From positions 1-64,000 of the forward strand of contig CAZAZF010000003.1 of assembly GCA_964489555.1 (NCBI GenBank): a stretch of 64,000 nucleotides of DNA, given 5' to 3'. The notes below the pieces were generated by a model, which saw nothing but the letters and a program-made list of their open reading frames with translations, made no database searches and was not told the DNA's origin. Both the position numbers and the translations under genes were made by a program. Below are positions 51,402 to 60,245 of this stretch, piece after piece (the stretch's first letter is position 1; the number at the start of each line of letters is the position of its first letter). Source of the DNA: JAAZGD01 sp964489555 (GTDB lineage: Bacteria; Bacillota; Clostridia; Peptostreptococcales; Anaerovoracaceae).

Positions 51402-52344
51402 ATACGGCAATCTGATTATTGCACATTCTCCCCACATAGACGATGGGGTTACCACTACAAAAATTATGGCCCAGGTTTTGATTGCTTTGGTTCCGGCCAT
51501 GGGAATGTCGGTGCTTATTTTTGGACACCGGGCGTTGTTGTTGCTCTTGATTTGCGTGGTTTTCTGTGTGCTTTTTGAATTGCTTTTTCAACGAATCACA
51601 AAAAGGCAGGAAACCATCGATGACTTGAGCGCGGTGGTTACCGGCGTGCTATTGTCTTTGAATTTGCCTTCGGGACTGCCCTATTGGCAGGCCATTATAG
51701 GATGCTTTGTAGCCATTGTGGTGGCCAAGCAGATTTTCGGGGGAATTGGACATAATTTTGTTAACCCTGCTATTTTGGGCAGGGTGGTGCTGACTGTTTC
51801 CTTTCCTCAAACCATGACCTCCTGGCCTCTACCGAACCAAGGATTTGCTTCGGTAGATGGCACTACAGGTGCGACTCCGTTGGGGGAATTTGCCAAAGGG
51901 AATTTGGAGCAGTTGCCTTCGAATTGGGAGTTGTTTTTGGGAACGGTGGGCGGCTCCGCAGGGGAGACGGGCGCTTTTGTGCTGCTGTTGGGAGGCGGTT
52001 TCCTTCTTGTACGGAAAATCATTACTTTTGAAACTCCTCTGGCATTTTTGGGAATCATGGTGGTATTTTCCTTGGTGGCAGGAGAAGACCCGTTGTTTCA
52101 AATCCTGGCAGGAGGGGCTATGATAGGGGCCTTCTTTATGGCTACAGACTATACCACGGCACCCTTAACTTCGAAAGGGAAGATTATTTTTGGGATAGGG
52201 TGTGGGTTTTTAACCATGCTGATTCGACTATTTGGAGCTTATCCTGAGGGCGTATCCTTCGCCATCTTGTTTATGAATATATTAACACCTCATATCAACC
52301 GGCTTACAGAAACCAAACCGAAAATGGGTACCAGGAATGTTTAA
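51388..52344 (+). CDS. rnfD: Rnf complex subunit RnfD
   Basis: The 318-aa membrane subunit has about eight hydrophobic segments and the covalent FMN site DGTTGATPL, where Thr carries the flavin by a phosphodiester bond. ATG 51388 overlaps rnfC by 14 bases and has GGCGGCTGAG upstream; the in-frame start at 51346 is too far inside rnfC. Confidence 0.94.
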   Translation: MEDYKYGNLIIAHSPHIDDGVTTTKIMAQVLIALVPAMGMSVLIFGHRALLLLLICVVFCVLFELLFQRITKRQETIDDLSAVVTGVLLSLNLPSGLPYWQAIIGCFVAIVVAKQIFGGIGHNFVNPAILGRVVLTVSFPQTMTSWPLPNQGFASVDGTTGATPLGEFAKGNLEQLPSNWELFLGTVGGSAGETGAFVLLLGGGFLLVRKIITFETPLAFLGIMVVFSLVAGEDPLFQILAGGAMIGAFFMATDYTTAPLTSKGKIIFGIGCGFLTMLIRLFGAYPEGVSFAILFMNILTPHINRLTETKPKMGTRNV

Positions 52345-52984
52345 GAGGATAAAAGAAAAAGTAAAAAACAAGAAAAATTCCAAGAAAAAAAAGTGCAACA
52401 GCAGGGTGGTTGACGCTTTGATTCCAACATTGGTGCTTACATTGATTTGTCTGGTTTCGGTTTCTATATTGGTAGGAACCTACAGTGTCACCAAGCCCGT
52501 TATTGACGAGAACAACGCCATCCGAGCCGATTTGGCCCGGAAGGAGGTGTTTCCAATGGCTGGAGTTTTAGGGTTCCAGGAATTCTCCATGGAGAAGGTG
52601 AAGGACATTTCCGGAGGCCGGGTTCCGGATGGATTGTTGGAAGTGTACCTTTCCAACAGCCACGGAGGGATGGTGCTGACTACAGTGGAGAAGGGGTTTG
52701 GTGGTACATTGAAAGTGATTACCGGGTTGGATTCCAAAGGAAGGATTACCGGAATTACCATTACGGAACATAGTGAAACACCGGGGTTGGGTACCAAGCC
52801 CATGACCTCCGATTTTCTGCAACAATATTATGGGAAAAAGAAAATTACAAATAGTCCGGATGGGCCGGAGGAAGAATTGGTGGATGGAGTGACTGGCGCA
52901 ACCATTTCTTCCGATGCTATTTATCGAGCGGTGGAGAAAGCGCTTCGAGCTTATGAAATGATGGGAGGAATTCCTCATGATTAA
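52337..52984 (+). CDS. rnfG: Rnf complex subunit RnfG
   Basis: The 215-aa protein has a single N-terminal membrane anchor (about residues 26-49) after a very basic stretch (KEKVKNKKNSKKKK). The extracytoplasmic FMN-binding domain has its covalent site in DGVTGATISS. GTACCAGGA lies upstream of the ATG, and the gene overlaps rnfD by 8 bases. Confidence 0.94.
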   Translation: MFKRIKEKVKNKKNSKKKKCNSRVVDALIPTLVLTLICLVSVSILVGTYSVTKPVIDENNAIRADLARKEVFPMAGVLGFQEFSMEKVKDISGGRVPDGLLEVYLSNSHGGMVLTTVEKGFGGTLKVITGLDSKGRITGITITEHSETPGLGTKPMTSDFLQQYYGKKKITNSPDGPEEELVDGVTGATISSDAIYRAVEKALRAYEMMGGIPHD

Positions 52985-53666
52985 AGAAATTTTACATTCA
53001 AATCCAAGAATGGAGATTGTCTTCAACGGGATCATCAAGGAAAATCCGGTATTGACCTTGCTTTTGGGTTTGTGCCCGGCATTGGCCGTCACTACTTCTG
53101 CCGTCAATGGACTTGGAATGGGATTGTCCGCGATGTTTGTATTGATTTGTTCCAATGTGGTGGTGTCTTCTTTGAAAACCATCATCCCGGACCGAGTGCG
53201 GATTCCTTCTTATATTGTGGTCATTGCCAGTTTTGTTACCATTTTGGGACTTTTGCTCAAGGCTTATCTTCCGGAATTGGACAAAGCATTGGGTCTCTAT
53301 ATTCCTTTGATTGTAGTGAATTGCATTATATTGGGACGTGCGGAGATGTTTGCCAGCAAACGTTCTGTGGGAGACTCGGCGTTGGATGGATTGGGTATGG
53401 GGCTAGGGTTTACCATGGCCTTGTTGTTAATTGGTGCCATCCGTGAATTACTGGGAGGAGGTACTTTGTTTGGCGTTGAACTGACATCTCAATGGATTGA
53501 GCCCATGTCGATTTTCATGCTGGCTCCAGGTGGTTTTTTTGTTCTGGGATGCCTGGTGGCTTTGATCAATGTTTTGACTCGAGGTCGGGGCGTGAAGGTG
53601 GTGGAGATTGGGTGCGACTCTTGTAAGGGCTGTGATTCTCAAGGAAAGTGTGGTGAATCGAAATGA
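52977..53666 (+). CDS. rnfE: Rnf complex subunit RnfE
   Basis: The 229-aa six-helix membrane subunit contains NPVLTLLLGLCPALAVTTS and VNCIILGRAEMFASK. It forms the ion-translocating core with RnfA. The C terminus has a short Cys-rich tail (CDSCKGCDSQGKC) that is not part of the classical core and might bind a metal. Overlaps both neighbours. Confidence 0.94.
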   Translation: MIKEILHSNPRMEIVFNGIIKENPVLTLLLGLCPALAVTTSAVNGLGMGLSAMFVLICSNVVVSSLKTIIPDRVRIPSYIVVIASFVTILGLLLKAYLPELDKALGLYIPLIVVNCIILGRAEMFASKRSVGDSALDGLGMGLGFTMALLLIGAIRELLGGGTLFGVELTSQWIEPMSIFMLAPGGFFVLGCLVALINVLTRGRGVKVVEIGCDSCKGCDSQGKCGESK

Positions 53667-54253
53667 AGGAAATGGCTTTCATCTTGATGAGTATGGTGCT
53701 GGTGGACAATTTGGTTTTGTCCAAGTTTTTGGGGATTTGTCCTTTTCTGGGGGTTTCGAAAAAAATGGATTCCGCCTTGGGGATGTCTTATGCGGTAATC
53801 ACCGTTATGGTGTTGGCCACTGCGGCAACCTGGCCTATCTACACATATTTTCTCAAACCTTATGGTATTGAGTTTCTTCAAACCATCGTTTTCATTCTGG
53901 TGATTGCATCCCTGGTGCAGTTAATGGAGATGGGGTTAAAAAAGTATGTGCCCAGCTTGCATGGAGGTTTGGGCGTCTACTTACCGCTGATTACTACCAA
54001 CTGTGCTGTGCTAGGAATCGCCATACTCAATTTAGATAACGAGTATTCTTTTTTACAATCTCTGGTGAACGCATTGGGCGGTGGATTGGGGTTCTTGGTG
54101 GCTTTGGTTCTCTTTTCCGGAGTTCGAAGGCAATTGGAAGGCAGCAATGTACCATTGGCCTTTCGTGGGATTCCAGCCACTTTAATCGCAGCGTCGATAC
54201 TGGCCTTATCTTTTATGGGATTTGCTGGCGTGGTGGATGGAATTTTTATGTAG
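53663..54253 (+). CDS. rnfA: Rnf complex subunit RnfA
   Basis: The 196-aa membrane partner of RnfE, with inverted topology, contains DNLVLSKFLGICPFLGVS, whose Cys is a likely ligand of the membrane 2Fe-2S cluster shared with RnfE, and ITTNCAVLGIAI. ATG at 53663 overlaps rnfE by 4 bases. Confidence 0.94.
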   Translation: MKEMAFILMSMVLVDNLVLSKFLGICPFLGVSKKMDSALGMSYAVITVMVLATAATWPIYTYFLKPYGIEFLQTIVFILVIASLVQLMEMGLKKYVPSLHGGLGVYLPLITTNCAVLGIAILNLDNEYSFLQSLVNALGGGLGFLVALVLFSGVRRQLEGSNVPLAFRGIPATLIAASILALSFMGFAGVVDGIFM

Positions 54254-54265
54254 GAGGATAAAGGC

Positions 54266-55075
54266 ATGACGTCTTGGATCATACCGATTTTAATATTGAC
54301 GGCCTTGGGGGTCTTGGCGGGCATCGTCTTATCCATTGCTTCGAAAATTTTTGAGGTAAAGGGAAATCCTTTGACCAGCCGGGTACGAGAAGAGTTGCCT
54401 GGAATAAATTGTGGTGCTTGTGGGTATGTGGGTTGCGATTCTTATGCGGCGGCACTCACTGGTGAAGAGAGGGTGGAGCCAAATCTTTGCACCCCGGGTG
54501 GAGAAACGGTGGCTCGCCGAATTTGTCAGGTGCTGGACATTCCTTTTGAAGAGGTTACTTCAAAACATGCCGTGCTTTTGTGTGCGGGGAGTTTGGATCA
54601 CACGGAGTATGTGATGGATTGGCAAAGTTTGCATTCTTGTGCAGCCAATAAGATGTTTTACCGTGGAAGGGGTTCTTGTTATCAAACCTGTCTCGGGTAC
54701 GGAGACTGTGCCGAAGCGTGTCCTTATGACGCCATTACCATTGATAACGGCATTGCTATTGTCAATCGAAGGAGGTGTGTGGGTTGCGGCCTTTGCGTGA
54801 AAGTGTGCCCCAGCAATTTGTTGCAATTAATGACAGGGGACGATTTGGTGTATGTGGCCTGTAGTTCTCACGCCAAAGCCAAAGATACGCGCAAGGGGTG
54901 TACCACCGGTTGCATCGCCTGCGGGAAATGCGAAAAAGTGTGCAAGGAAGATGCCATTCATGTGGAGCATAATTTGGCGGTCATCGATCAAAGCAAATGT
55001 ACCCAATGCGGTGCTTGCATTTCGGTATGTCCGGTGAATATCATTAAACGGATTGGAGGACAATGCCATGTTTAA
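54266..55075 (+). CDS. rnfB: Rnf complex subunit RnfB
   Basis: The 269-aa ferredoxin-oxidising subunit has an N-terminal membrane helix, a Fe-S motif INCGACGYVGCDSYA and C-terminal clusters CVGCGLCVKVCP, CIACGKCEKVCK and CTQCGACISVCP. It is the electron entry point of the complex. AGGAGG precedes the ATG. Its end overlaps the DUF2007 gene by 8 bases. Confidence 0.95.
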   Translation: MTSWIIPILILTALGVLAGIVLSIASKIFEVKGNPLTSRVREELPGINCGACGYVGCDSYAAALTGEERVEPNLCTPGGETVARRICQVLDIPFEEVTSKHAVLLCAGSLDHTEYVMDWQSLHSCAANKMFYRGRGSCYQTCLGYGDCAEACPYDAITIDNGIAIVNRRRCVGCGLCVKVCPSNLLQLMTGDDLVYVACSSHAKAKDTRKGCTTGCIACGKCEKVCKEDAIHVEHNLAVIDQSKCTQCGACISVCPVNIIKRIGGQCHV

Positions 55076-55340
55076 AAAAAAGGAAAAGGACCAGTGGCGG
55101 GGAGGGGTATTTTTGTGCACCACGAAGGATAGTATGGAAGCGGATATACTGGAATCCAAATTGAGAAGCGAAGGGATTCCTTGTATTAAACGATATCGAG
55201 GTGCTAGCAATTTTATGGAAATTTTTATGGGGCAAAATACGGCTTTTCCCATTGATTTGTATGTTCCAGAGCCCACTTTGGAAGATGCAAAAAACATTAT
55301 CGTAGCCATTCCTCTGGAAGTGGCCGAAGAAGACCAATAA
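55068..55340 (+). CDS. DUF2007-type small protein
   Basis: The 90-aa protein has CTTKDSMEADILESKLRSEG and a FPIDLYVPEPTLEDAKNII end. This matches the small DUF2007 domain (ferredoxin-like fold, sometimes labelled putative signal transducing protein). Function unknown. Translation is coupled to rnfB (ATG 55068 inside its end), so its product should be made in proportion to the Rnf complex. Confidence 0.75.
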   Translation: MFKKKEKDQWRGGVFLCTTKDSMEADILESKLRSEGIPCIKRYRGASNFMEIFMGQNTAFPIDLYVPEPTLEDAKNIIVAIPLEVAEEDQ

Positions 55341-55356
55341 AAAATTCAATTAAGCA

Positions 55357-55392
55357 TTGACAGTGTACTATTACACATAGTACACTTTTTTT
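55357..55392 (+). promoter_or_regulatory. Promoter-operator of the YtrA operon, overlapping a terminator hairpin
   Basis: TTGACA (55357-55362) with an 18-base spacer to TACACT (55381-55386). A perfect 10-bp inverted repeat, AGTGTACTAT (55362-55371) and ATAGTACACT (55377-55386) with 5 bases between, fills the spacer and -10. It is the kind of TGTA-TA-type palindrome bound by YtrA-family GntR repressors. Seven T follow, so the same repeat can terminate rnf transcription. Confidence 0.7.
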
Positions 55393-55431
55393 ATTGAGAT
55401 TGAAGCAAGTGCTTCAGAAAGGAGGAGAGAC

Positions 55432-55818
55432 ATGTTTCAGCTGGATATGAAAAGTCGTCGCTCTATTTATGAACAGGTGGTAGAGAACCTAAAAGAAATG
55501 ATTCGCTCCCGCGTTCTTGTGCCGGATGAAAAGTTGCCTTCGGTGCGGGAGCTTTCCCGCATATTAACCGTGAACCCAAATACTGTGCAAAAGGCCTATC
55601 GGGAACTGGAACGGATGGGATACGTCTATAGTTCTGCGGGTTTGGGGACTTTTGTGAAAAAAGTGGCTCCGGGGCAACGGGATGAAATTTTATTTGCCCA
55701 AGGGAAAAGTCGACTTAGGGAGGCAATGCAGGAAATTCGATATGCTGGACTGTCTCACCGGGAGATGATGGAGTTGGTAAAAGAACTAGGCGAAGAATTC
55801 GAGAGGAGGGACCAATAA
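55432..55818 (+). CDS. GntR-family regulator, YtrA subfamily
   Basis: The 128-aa repressor has an N-terminal winged helix (RSRVLVPDEKLPSVRELSRI, then NPNTVQKAYRELERMGYV) and only a short C-terminal helical dimerisation part, the mark of the YtrA subfamily. These usually repress their own ABC transporter operon and respond to cell-envelope antibiotics or unknown signals. AAAGGAGGAG precedes the ATG. Probable operator at 55362-55386. Confidence 0.92.
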   Translation: MFQLDMKSRRSIYEQVVENLKEMIRSRVLVPDEKLPSVRELSRILTVNPNTVQKAYRELERMGYVYSSAGLGTFVKKVAPGQRDEILFAQGKSRLREAMQEIRYAGLSHREMMELVKELGEEFERRDQ

Positions 55819-56720
55819 TGATAACCGTCAATCAACTGACAAAAAGTTTTGATGGATTCCAGGCCCTGTCACGGTTGGACATGAATGTGAAAAAGGGTTC
55901 CATATATGGATTGGTGGGAACAAATGGAGCGGGCAAAACCACTGTAATCAAACATATTACCGGTATTTATCAGGGAGACCAGGGGCAGGTGCAAATGGAT
56001 GGAGAACTGGTATATGATAATAAGAAAATAAAAGAAAGAATGGGCTATGTTCCCGATGATCTCTATTTTTTTGGAGGGTATGGGCTAGGGGAGATGGGCA
56101 AATTCTATGAAGGCATCTATCCTAACTGGAGCCAACCGCGTTTTTTGAGTATGATTCAGCGTTTCGGATTGGATTCCCGCCAAAAGATTTCCAGTTTTTC
56201 CAAGGGCATGCAAAAGCAAGCCATGTTTATACTGACGCTATCTACCATGCCGGATTATTTGATTTTGGATGAACCCATTGATGGGCTGGATCCCATAATA
56301 CGTAAATTGGTATGGAAGTATATCATCGATGATGTGGCGGAACGGGAGATGACCGTATTGGTTTCTTCTCATAATTTAAGAGAAATGGAAAACATTTGTG
56401 ATTCCATCGGAATCATTTCCAATGGAAAGATGATGATTGAGCGGGATTTGGATGAACTGCGAAGCGATATTCACAAAGTCCAGGTGGCGTTTCCCGCCGA
56501 AAAGGATATTGCCTCTTTTTTGGCCTCTCTCCAGGTGTTGCATCGAGAAAAAAGAGGTTCTGTAGAACTGCTGATTATACGAAACCGTAAGGAGGAGGTG
56601 GAGAATGTCCTTCGAAAAGCTCAACCGTTGGTTTTTGACATGTTGCCTCTTACTTTGGAAGAAATATTTATCTATGAATTAGGAGGTGCGGACGATGAAA
56701 TCCAGGGAATCATATTTTAG
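55818..56720 (+). CDS. ABC transporter ATPase (YtrB-like)
   Basis: The 300-aa ATPase has Walker A GTNGAGKTT, signature FSKGMQKQ (a variant of LSGGQ common in this group) and Walker B LILDEPIDGLDP. The C-terminal 80 residues form an extra regulatory region. Start overlaps the regulator stop by one base. Its partner is the large membrane protein downstream. Confidence 0.92.
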   Translation: MITVNQLTKSFDGFQALSRLDMNVKKGSIYGLVGTNGAGKTTVIKHITGIYQGDQGQVQMDGELVYDNKKIKERMGYVPDDLYFFGGYGLGEMGKFYEGIYPNWSQPRFLSMIQRFGLDSRQKISSFSKGMQKQAMFILTLSTMPDYLILDEPIDGLDPIIRKLVWKYIIDDVAEREMTVLVSSHNLREMENICDSIGIISNGKMMIERDLDELRSDIHKVQVAFPAEKDIASFLASLQVLHREKRGSVELLIIRNRKEEVENVLRKAQPLVFDMLPLTLEEIFIYELGGADDEIQGIIF

Positions 56721-58947
56721 CTTTTCCGGAGCGTTGATTCGAGAGAATTTAAAACGGTTTTGGGCCATTTCCGTACTGAGTTTTATTGGATATTTCCTTT
56801 CGGGAGTCCTTCCTATTTTGTTTTCTCTCAACCGGTACCAGGACCCAAATTATGGAATGGGATATATGGTGCGCAGCATGCTGAACAATCAGTATTTCCC
56901 TCATGGGGTCTTGCATCTGGTGGTGCCAATTGTAGCTTCCGTTATTCTGTATCGTTACATGCATAGCTCCGGATCTTCCACCATGATTCATGGGCTTCCC
57001 TTTACTAGATCCCAGCTTTTCAACAGCAACCTTTTATCCGGATTGATTTTAGTTTGGCTTCCTCTTTTGGTGACGGCAGGGTTGTTATTGCTTCTGGCAA
57101 GGCCGATGTTTTTATATGAAGGAAGCACCGAAGACATTTTTACCAAAGTGCTTGTTTTCCAATGGATATGGAAATCTCTTGTTGTTACTTTGTCGGTATA
57201 TCTTGTTGCAGTCCTTGCCGGAGTGGTGAGTGGCAATGGGGTGATGCATATGTTTTTGGGATTTTGGTTTAATGGGCTGCTTCCCGGGTTATATGCGGTA
57301 TGTGTGGCTTACTTTGGTAAATTTCTATATGGATTTGATGGAGCCGGCCAGTTGATGGAAATTGCTACGGGCATGATGCCTTATTTGAAGGCCCTTCAAA
57401 GCAACGAGCCCTTTTCTTCCGGGTTGATGAGTTATTATTTGATAGGGATGGTGGCTCTTCTAGTTGTCTCTTCTTATGCCTATCGTCAACGGGCTTGGGA
57501 AAAAGCAGGAGATTCTTTGGTGTTTCAAGGAGTCAAGATTATGATCTGCTATTTGATTGCTTTTTTTGGAATGTCACTGATGGCGTTTTATTTCGATACC
57601 ATTCGGTGGTCCGGTGCCAGTTTTTTAGACGGTCATGCTATGTTTTATGTGGGCTTGTTAGTGGGTATTCTGGTATTCCTGTATATTGGAAGAATGGTGG
57701 TGCTTAAGTCTCCAAGAGTTTTTAACAAGGGGAGTTTGAAGCATTTGGCCATCTACACGTTAATTGCTTTGACTTTTGTAGTATCTGTGGACATGGATTT
57801 TACAGGATTTGAAAAGCGGGTTCCCAACCCCCAAAAGGTAGAGGGAGTATCTCTTCCGGACCTAGGAAGGATGGAGAGAACAGGCCGGTATGAGGATTTG
57901 TTTTTTCAACCCTTTGAAACGGAAAATGAAACCCATGGTTTGGTTTTTCAAGAACCGGAAAATGTGGAAGCGATTGCCCAGTTTCATAGGAGGGTGATTT
58001 CAGAAAGGGCTGCGTATGAAAATCAGGGTTCTTCCTATCAAACCCATTCTTTGTCTCTATCCTACCAAAGGAAGAATTTTTGGGATTTGACTCGAAGTTA
58101 TGTGGTTCCCTATTCCATGATTCGAGATTCCGTTCAATTGAAAAAAGTATTTGAATCAAGTGAATTTAAGGATCGATACTCTTTTCAGAGTCTAACGGTG
58201 AAGGAGCCTCGCTGGATTAAGGCATATAATTTGTTCTTGTATCAAACCACCATGGACCAGTACAGCATGAAAACGATAGACGGTCGCGTGGAAATCCGTG
58301 AGTTGATGGAAAAGTTGGAACAAGATTACCGGGAAAGGACTTGGGAACAACATTTGGATACCAGTGCACCTTACGCCCAAATGGAAATGGCTTTTTATGG
58401 CTTGCCAAATCAAACCCTTTCTTATCCGGCGTACGCCTACGAGGCATCCATGGATCCCACTCTGAAGGTGATGACCTTGCATGTGAGAAAATCCGATCGC
58501 CATACCATTTCCTGGTTGGAGGAAAGGGGATACGACGAAAACCTGAGCATCAAAACAGAGGATGTGGGTTGTATTACCGTGTTTCACGAAACGGGCCAGC
58601 CTGTTTCCGTAGATGAAATTGCCGCATCAAATATGGCGGTGGCCAAACAATGGACAAAAGAATATCCGGATGCTTATCTTTCCGGAAAGGCTCAATTTTG
58701 CTTTGAAAATCCGGAAGACATCGCCATTCTTCTTGAGGAGTACGAAATGGAACCGGACAATTACCAAGATTACTATTTTGGGGTGATCAGCTTCAAGAAG
58801 AGCAGCCCTTATGCAAACCGGTTTTATGAGCATTATGGAAGTTTTTATCAGTCCATGGATGCCATGAGAGATACCATTACCGTAGATTATTATATCTATT
58901 TTAACAACCACTCTTTGCCGGAAATCATAAGAGCCGAATTTCAATAA
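56695..58947 (+). CDS. Large ABC-2-type membrane protein with extracellular domain (DUF6449-like)
   Basis: The 750-aa protein has about ten hydrophobic segments in residues 20-370, including GLPFTRSQLFNSNLLSG, a short permease-type motif between helices. A hydrophilic region of about 370 residues follows, lacking membrane segments and predicted to be outside the cell. The transported compound is unknown; relatives sit in YtrA-controlled operons. ATG 56695 has GGAGGTG upstream and overlaps the ATPase by 26 bases. Confidence 0.8.
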   Translation: MKSRESYFSFSGALIRENLKRFWAISVLSFIGYFLSGVLPILFSLNRYQDPNYGMGYMVRSMLNNQYFPHGVLHLVVPIVASVILYRYMHSSGSSTMIHGLPFTRSQLFNSNLLSGLILVWLPLLVTAGLLLLLARPMFLYEGSTEDIFTKVLVFQWIWKSLVVTLSVYLVAVLAGVVSGNGVMHMFLGFWFNGLLPGLYAVCVAYFGKFLYGFDGAGQLMEIATGMMPYLKALQSNEPFSSGLMSYYLIGMVALLVVSSYAYRQRAWEKAGDSLVFQGVKIMICYLIAFFGMSLMAFYFDTIRWSGASFLDGHAMFYVGLLVGILVFLYIGRMVVLKSPRVFNKGSLKHLAIYTLIALTFVVSVDMDFTGFEKRVPNPQKVEGVSLPDLGRMERTGRYEDLFFQPFETENETHGLVFQEPENVEAIAQFHRRVISERAAYENQGSSYQTHSLSLSYQRKNFWDLTRSYVVPYSMIRDSVQLKKVFESSEFKDRYSFQSLTVKEPRWIKAYNLFLYQTTMDQYSMKTIDGRVEIRELMEKLEQDYRERTWEQHLDTSAPYAQMEMAFYGLPNQTLSYPAYAYEASMDPTLKVMTLHVRKSDRHTISWLEERGYDENLSIKTEDVGCITVFHETGQPVSVDEIAASNMAVAKQWTKEYPDAYLSGKAQFCFENPEDIAILLEEYEMEPDNYQDYYFGVISFKKSSPYANRFYEHYGSFYQSMDAMRDTITVDYYIYFNNHSLPEIIRAEFQ

Positions 58948-58949
58948 TG

Positions 58950-58958
58950 TGGTATAAT
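58950..58958 (+). promoter_or_regulatory. Extended -10 promoter of sppA
   Basis: TGgTATAAT three bases after the permease stop, 49 bases before the sppA start. No convincing -35. Confidence 0.6.
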
Positions 58959-59006
58959 AGATGCGACGGATGGCAACGAAACAGCTCATGAGAGAAAAGG
59001 TGAAAA

Positions 59007-60122
59007 ATGGATAAAGAGAATAAAAGAAATGCGGACTCGGAGGAAGTGCGATTCACCGGGGAAAATCAGGAAGGAGTTCGATATTATCAGGTGAATTCAG
59101 CCAAGAGTAGTTCCTCCCATGGAGTTCGAAATGCACTGATTATTATTGCGGGAATTTTGGCTGCGGTAGTTCTGTTGGGGGTCTCCTGTACTCAAATGGC
59201 CAATAGCATCATTGGAACTCTGGGACTTTCCGGGGCCTCCTATAGTGAAAAAGAGATTTCTTTGCCCTCCCATGATTATGTGGCCCAGGTTTCTGTGGAA
59301 GGTAGTATTCAATCGGGAAACCAGGATTATCTTGGAATGGCCTATGGGTATCAACATGGATGGACTTTGGAGCTTCTTAAGGAGTTGGCTGAGGATCCCA
59401 ACAACAAAGGAATTCTTTTGTGGGTCAATTCTCCCGGAGGAACTATTTATGAGTCCGATGAACTGTATCTGGCCTTAAAAGAATACAAAGAGGTTACGGG
59501 CAGACCTATGTATGCGGCCATGGGGAATATGGCGGCATCCGGGGGTTATTACATTTCTGCGGCTTGCGATGAGATTTGGGCCAACCGGAATACTTGGACC
59601 GGTTCCATTGGAGTAACCTTGGGCACTTTCATTGATGTATCCGGATTATTGGAGGAGTATGGGGTGAAAACCACTACGATTACTTCGGGGAAAAATAAGG
59701 CGATGGGGTCGGAATTCCAGCCCATGAGTCAGGAACAGCTTGCTATTTTTCAGGGGCTTGTGGATGAAGCCTATGAACAATTTGTAGGAGTTGTTTCTGA
59801 AAACCGGAACATGGAAAAAGACCAAGTGATTGCCTTGGCTGACGGGCGGATTTATACGGCAGCTCAGGCTCTGGAAATCGGGTTGATTGATTTCATTGGT
59901 ACAAAGGAAGCAGCCTATGAAGCACTGCAACAAACCCACCAGTTGGAAACTGTGGCTTTGGAAGAATTTTACTACGCCCGGGCACCATGGTTTTTCGGGT
60001 TAGTGCAAGGGCTGACTAAGGCCATCGAATCCGGCTCGAAAGGAGATTTGGCAGCATTGAAAGAGATGCTGGAAACCAATGATCAGATTCAGCCCATGTA
60101 TCTCTATGAAGGTGGCCGATAA
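59007..60122 (+). CDS. sppA: Signal peptide peptidase SppA (S49 family)
   Basis: The 371-aa short-form SppA has one N-terminal membrane anchor (about 41-63), followed by a periplasm-side S49 domain. Catalytic Ser is in NMAASGGYYIS and catalytic Lys in TSGKNKAMGS. SppA degrades cleaved signal peptides. AAAGGTG precedes the ATG. GVSC near residue 61 is not a valid lipobox. Confidence 0.92.
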   Translation: MDKENKRNADSEEVRFTGENQEGVRYYQVNSAKSSSSHGVRNALIIIAGILAAVVLLGVSCTQMANSIIGTLGLSGASYSEKEISLPSHDYVAQVSVEGSIQSGNQDYLGMAYGYQHGWTLELLKELAEDPNNKGILLWVNSPGGTIYESDELYLALKEYKEVTGRPMYAAMGNMAASGGYYISAACDEIWANRNTWTGSIGVTLGTFIDVSGLLEEYGVKTTTITSGKNKAMGSEFQPMSQEQLAIFQGLVDEAYEQFVGVVSENRNMEKDQVIALADGRIYTAAQALEIGLIDFIGTKEAAYEALQQTHQLETVALEEFYYARAPWFFGLVQGLTKAIESGSKGDLAALKEMLETNDQIQPMYLYEGGR

Positions 60123-60137
60123 CAAAATATGAGATTG

Positions 60138-60157
60138 CAACGCAACAGTTGCGGTTG
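60138..60157 (+). promoter_or_regulatory. Near-palindrome upstream of the ylxM promoter
   Basis: CAACGCAAC (60138-60146) and GTTGCGGTTG (60148-60157) are complementary apart from one bulged base, separated by a single A. It could be a short hairpin at the end of sppA mRNA or a protein-binding site. Confidence 0.35.
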
Positions 60158-60174
60158 GAGTGTTAAGGAAAAAG

Positions 60175-60226
60175 CCTTGACAGCTAGGGTCAATTATGAT
60201 AGATTGTCCTAGTGTCAAGGTTTTTT
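60175..60226 (+). terminator. sppA terminator containing the ylxM-ffh promoter
   Basis: CCTTGACA (60175-60182) pairs with TGTCAAGG (60213-60220), and CTAGG pairs with CCTAG beyond one bulged G, followed by six T: a terminator. The same DNA holds TTGACA (60177-60182), a 17-base spacer and TAGATT (60200-60205), a promoter for the next operon. Confidence 0.75.
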
Positions 60227-60245
60227 ACATGACAAAGGAGATATT

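Noticed and set aside
60122..60245. SRP RNA gene near ffh
   Set aside because: The gap is only about 120 bases and is explained by the hairpins and promoter. The conserved GGAA-tetraloop domain of SRP RNA is not found.
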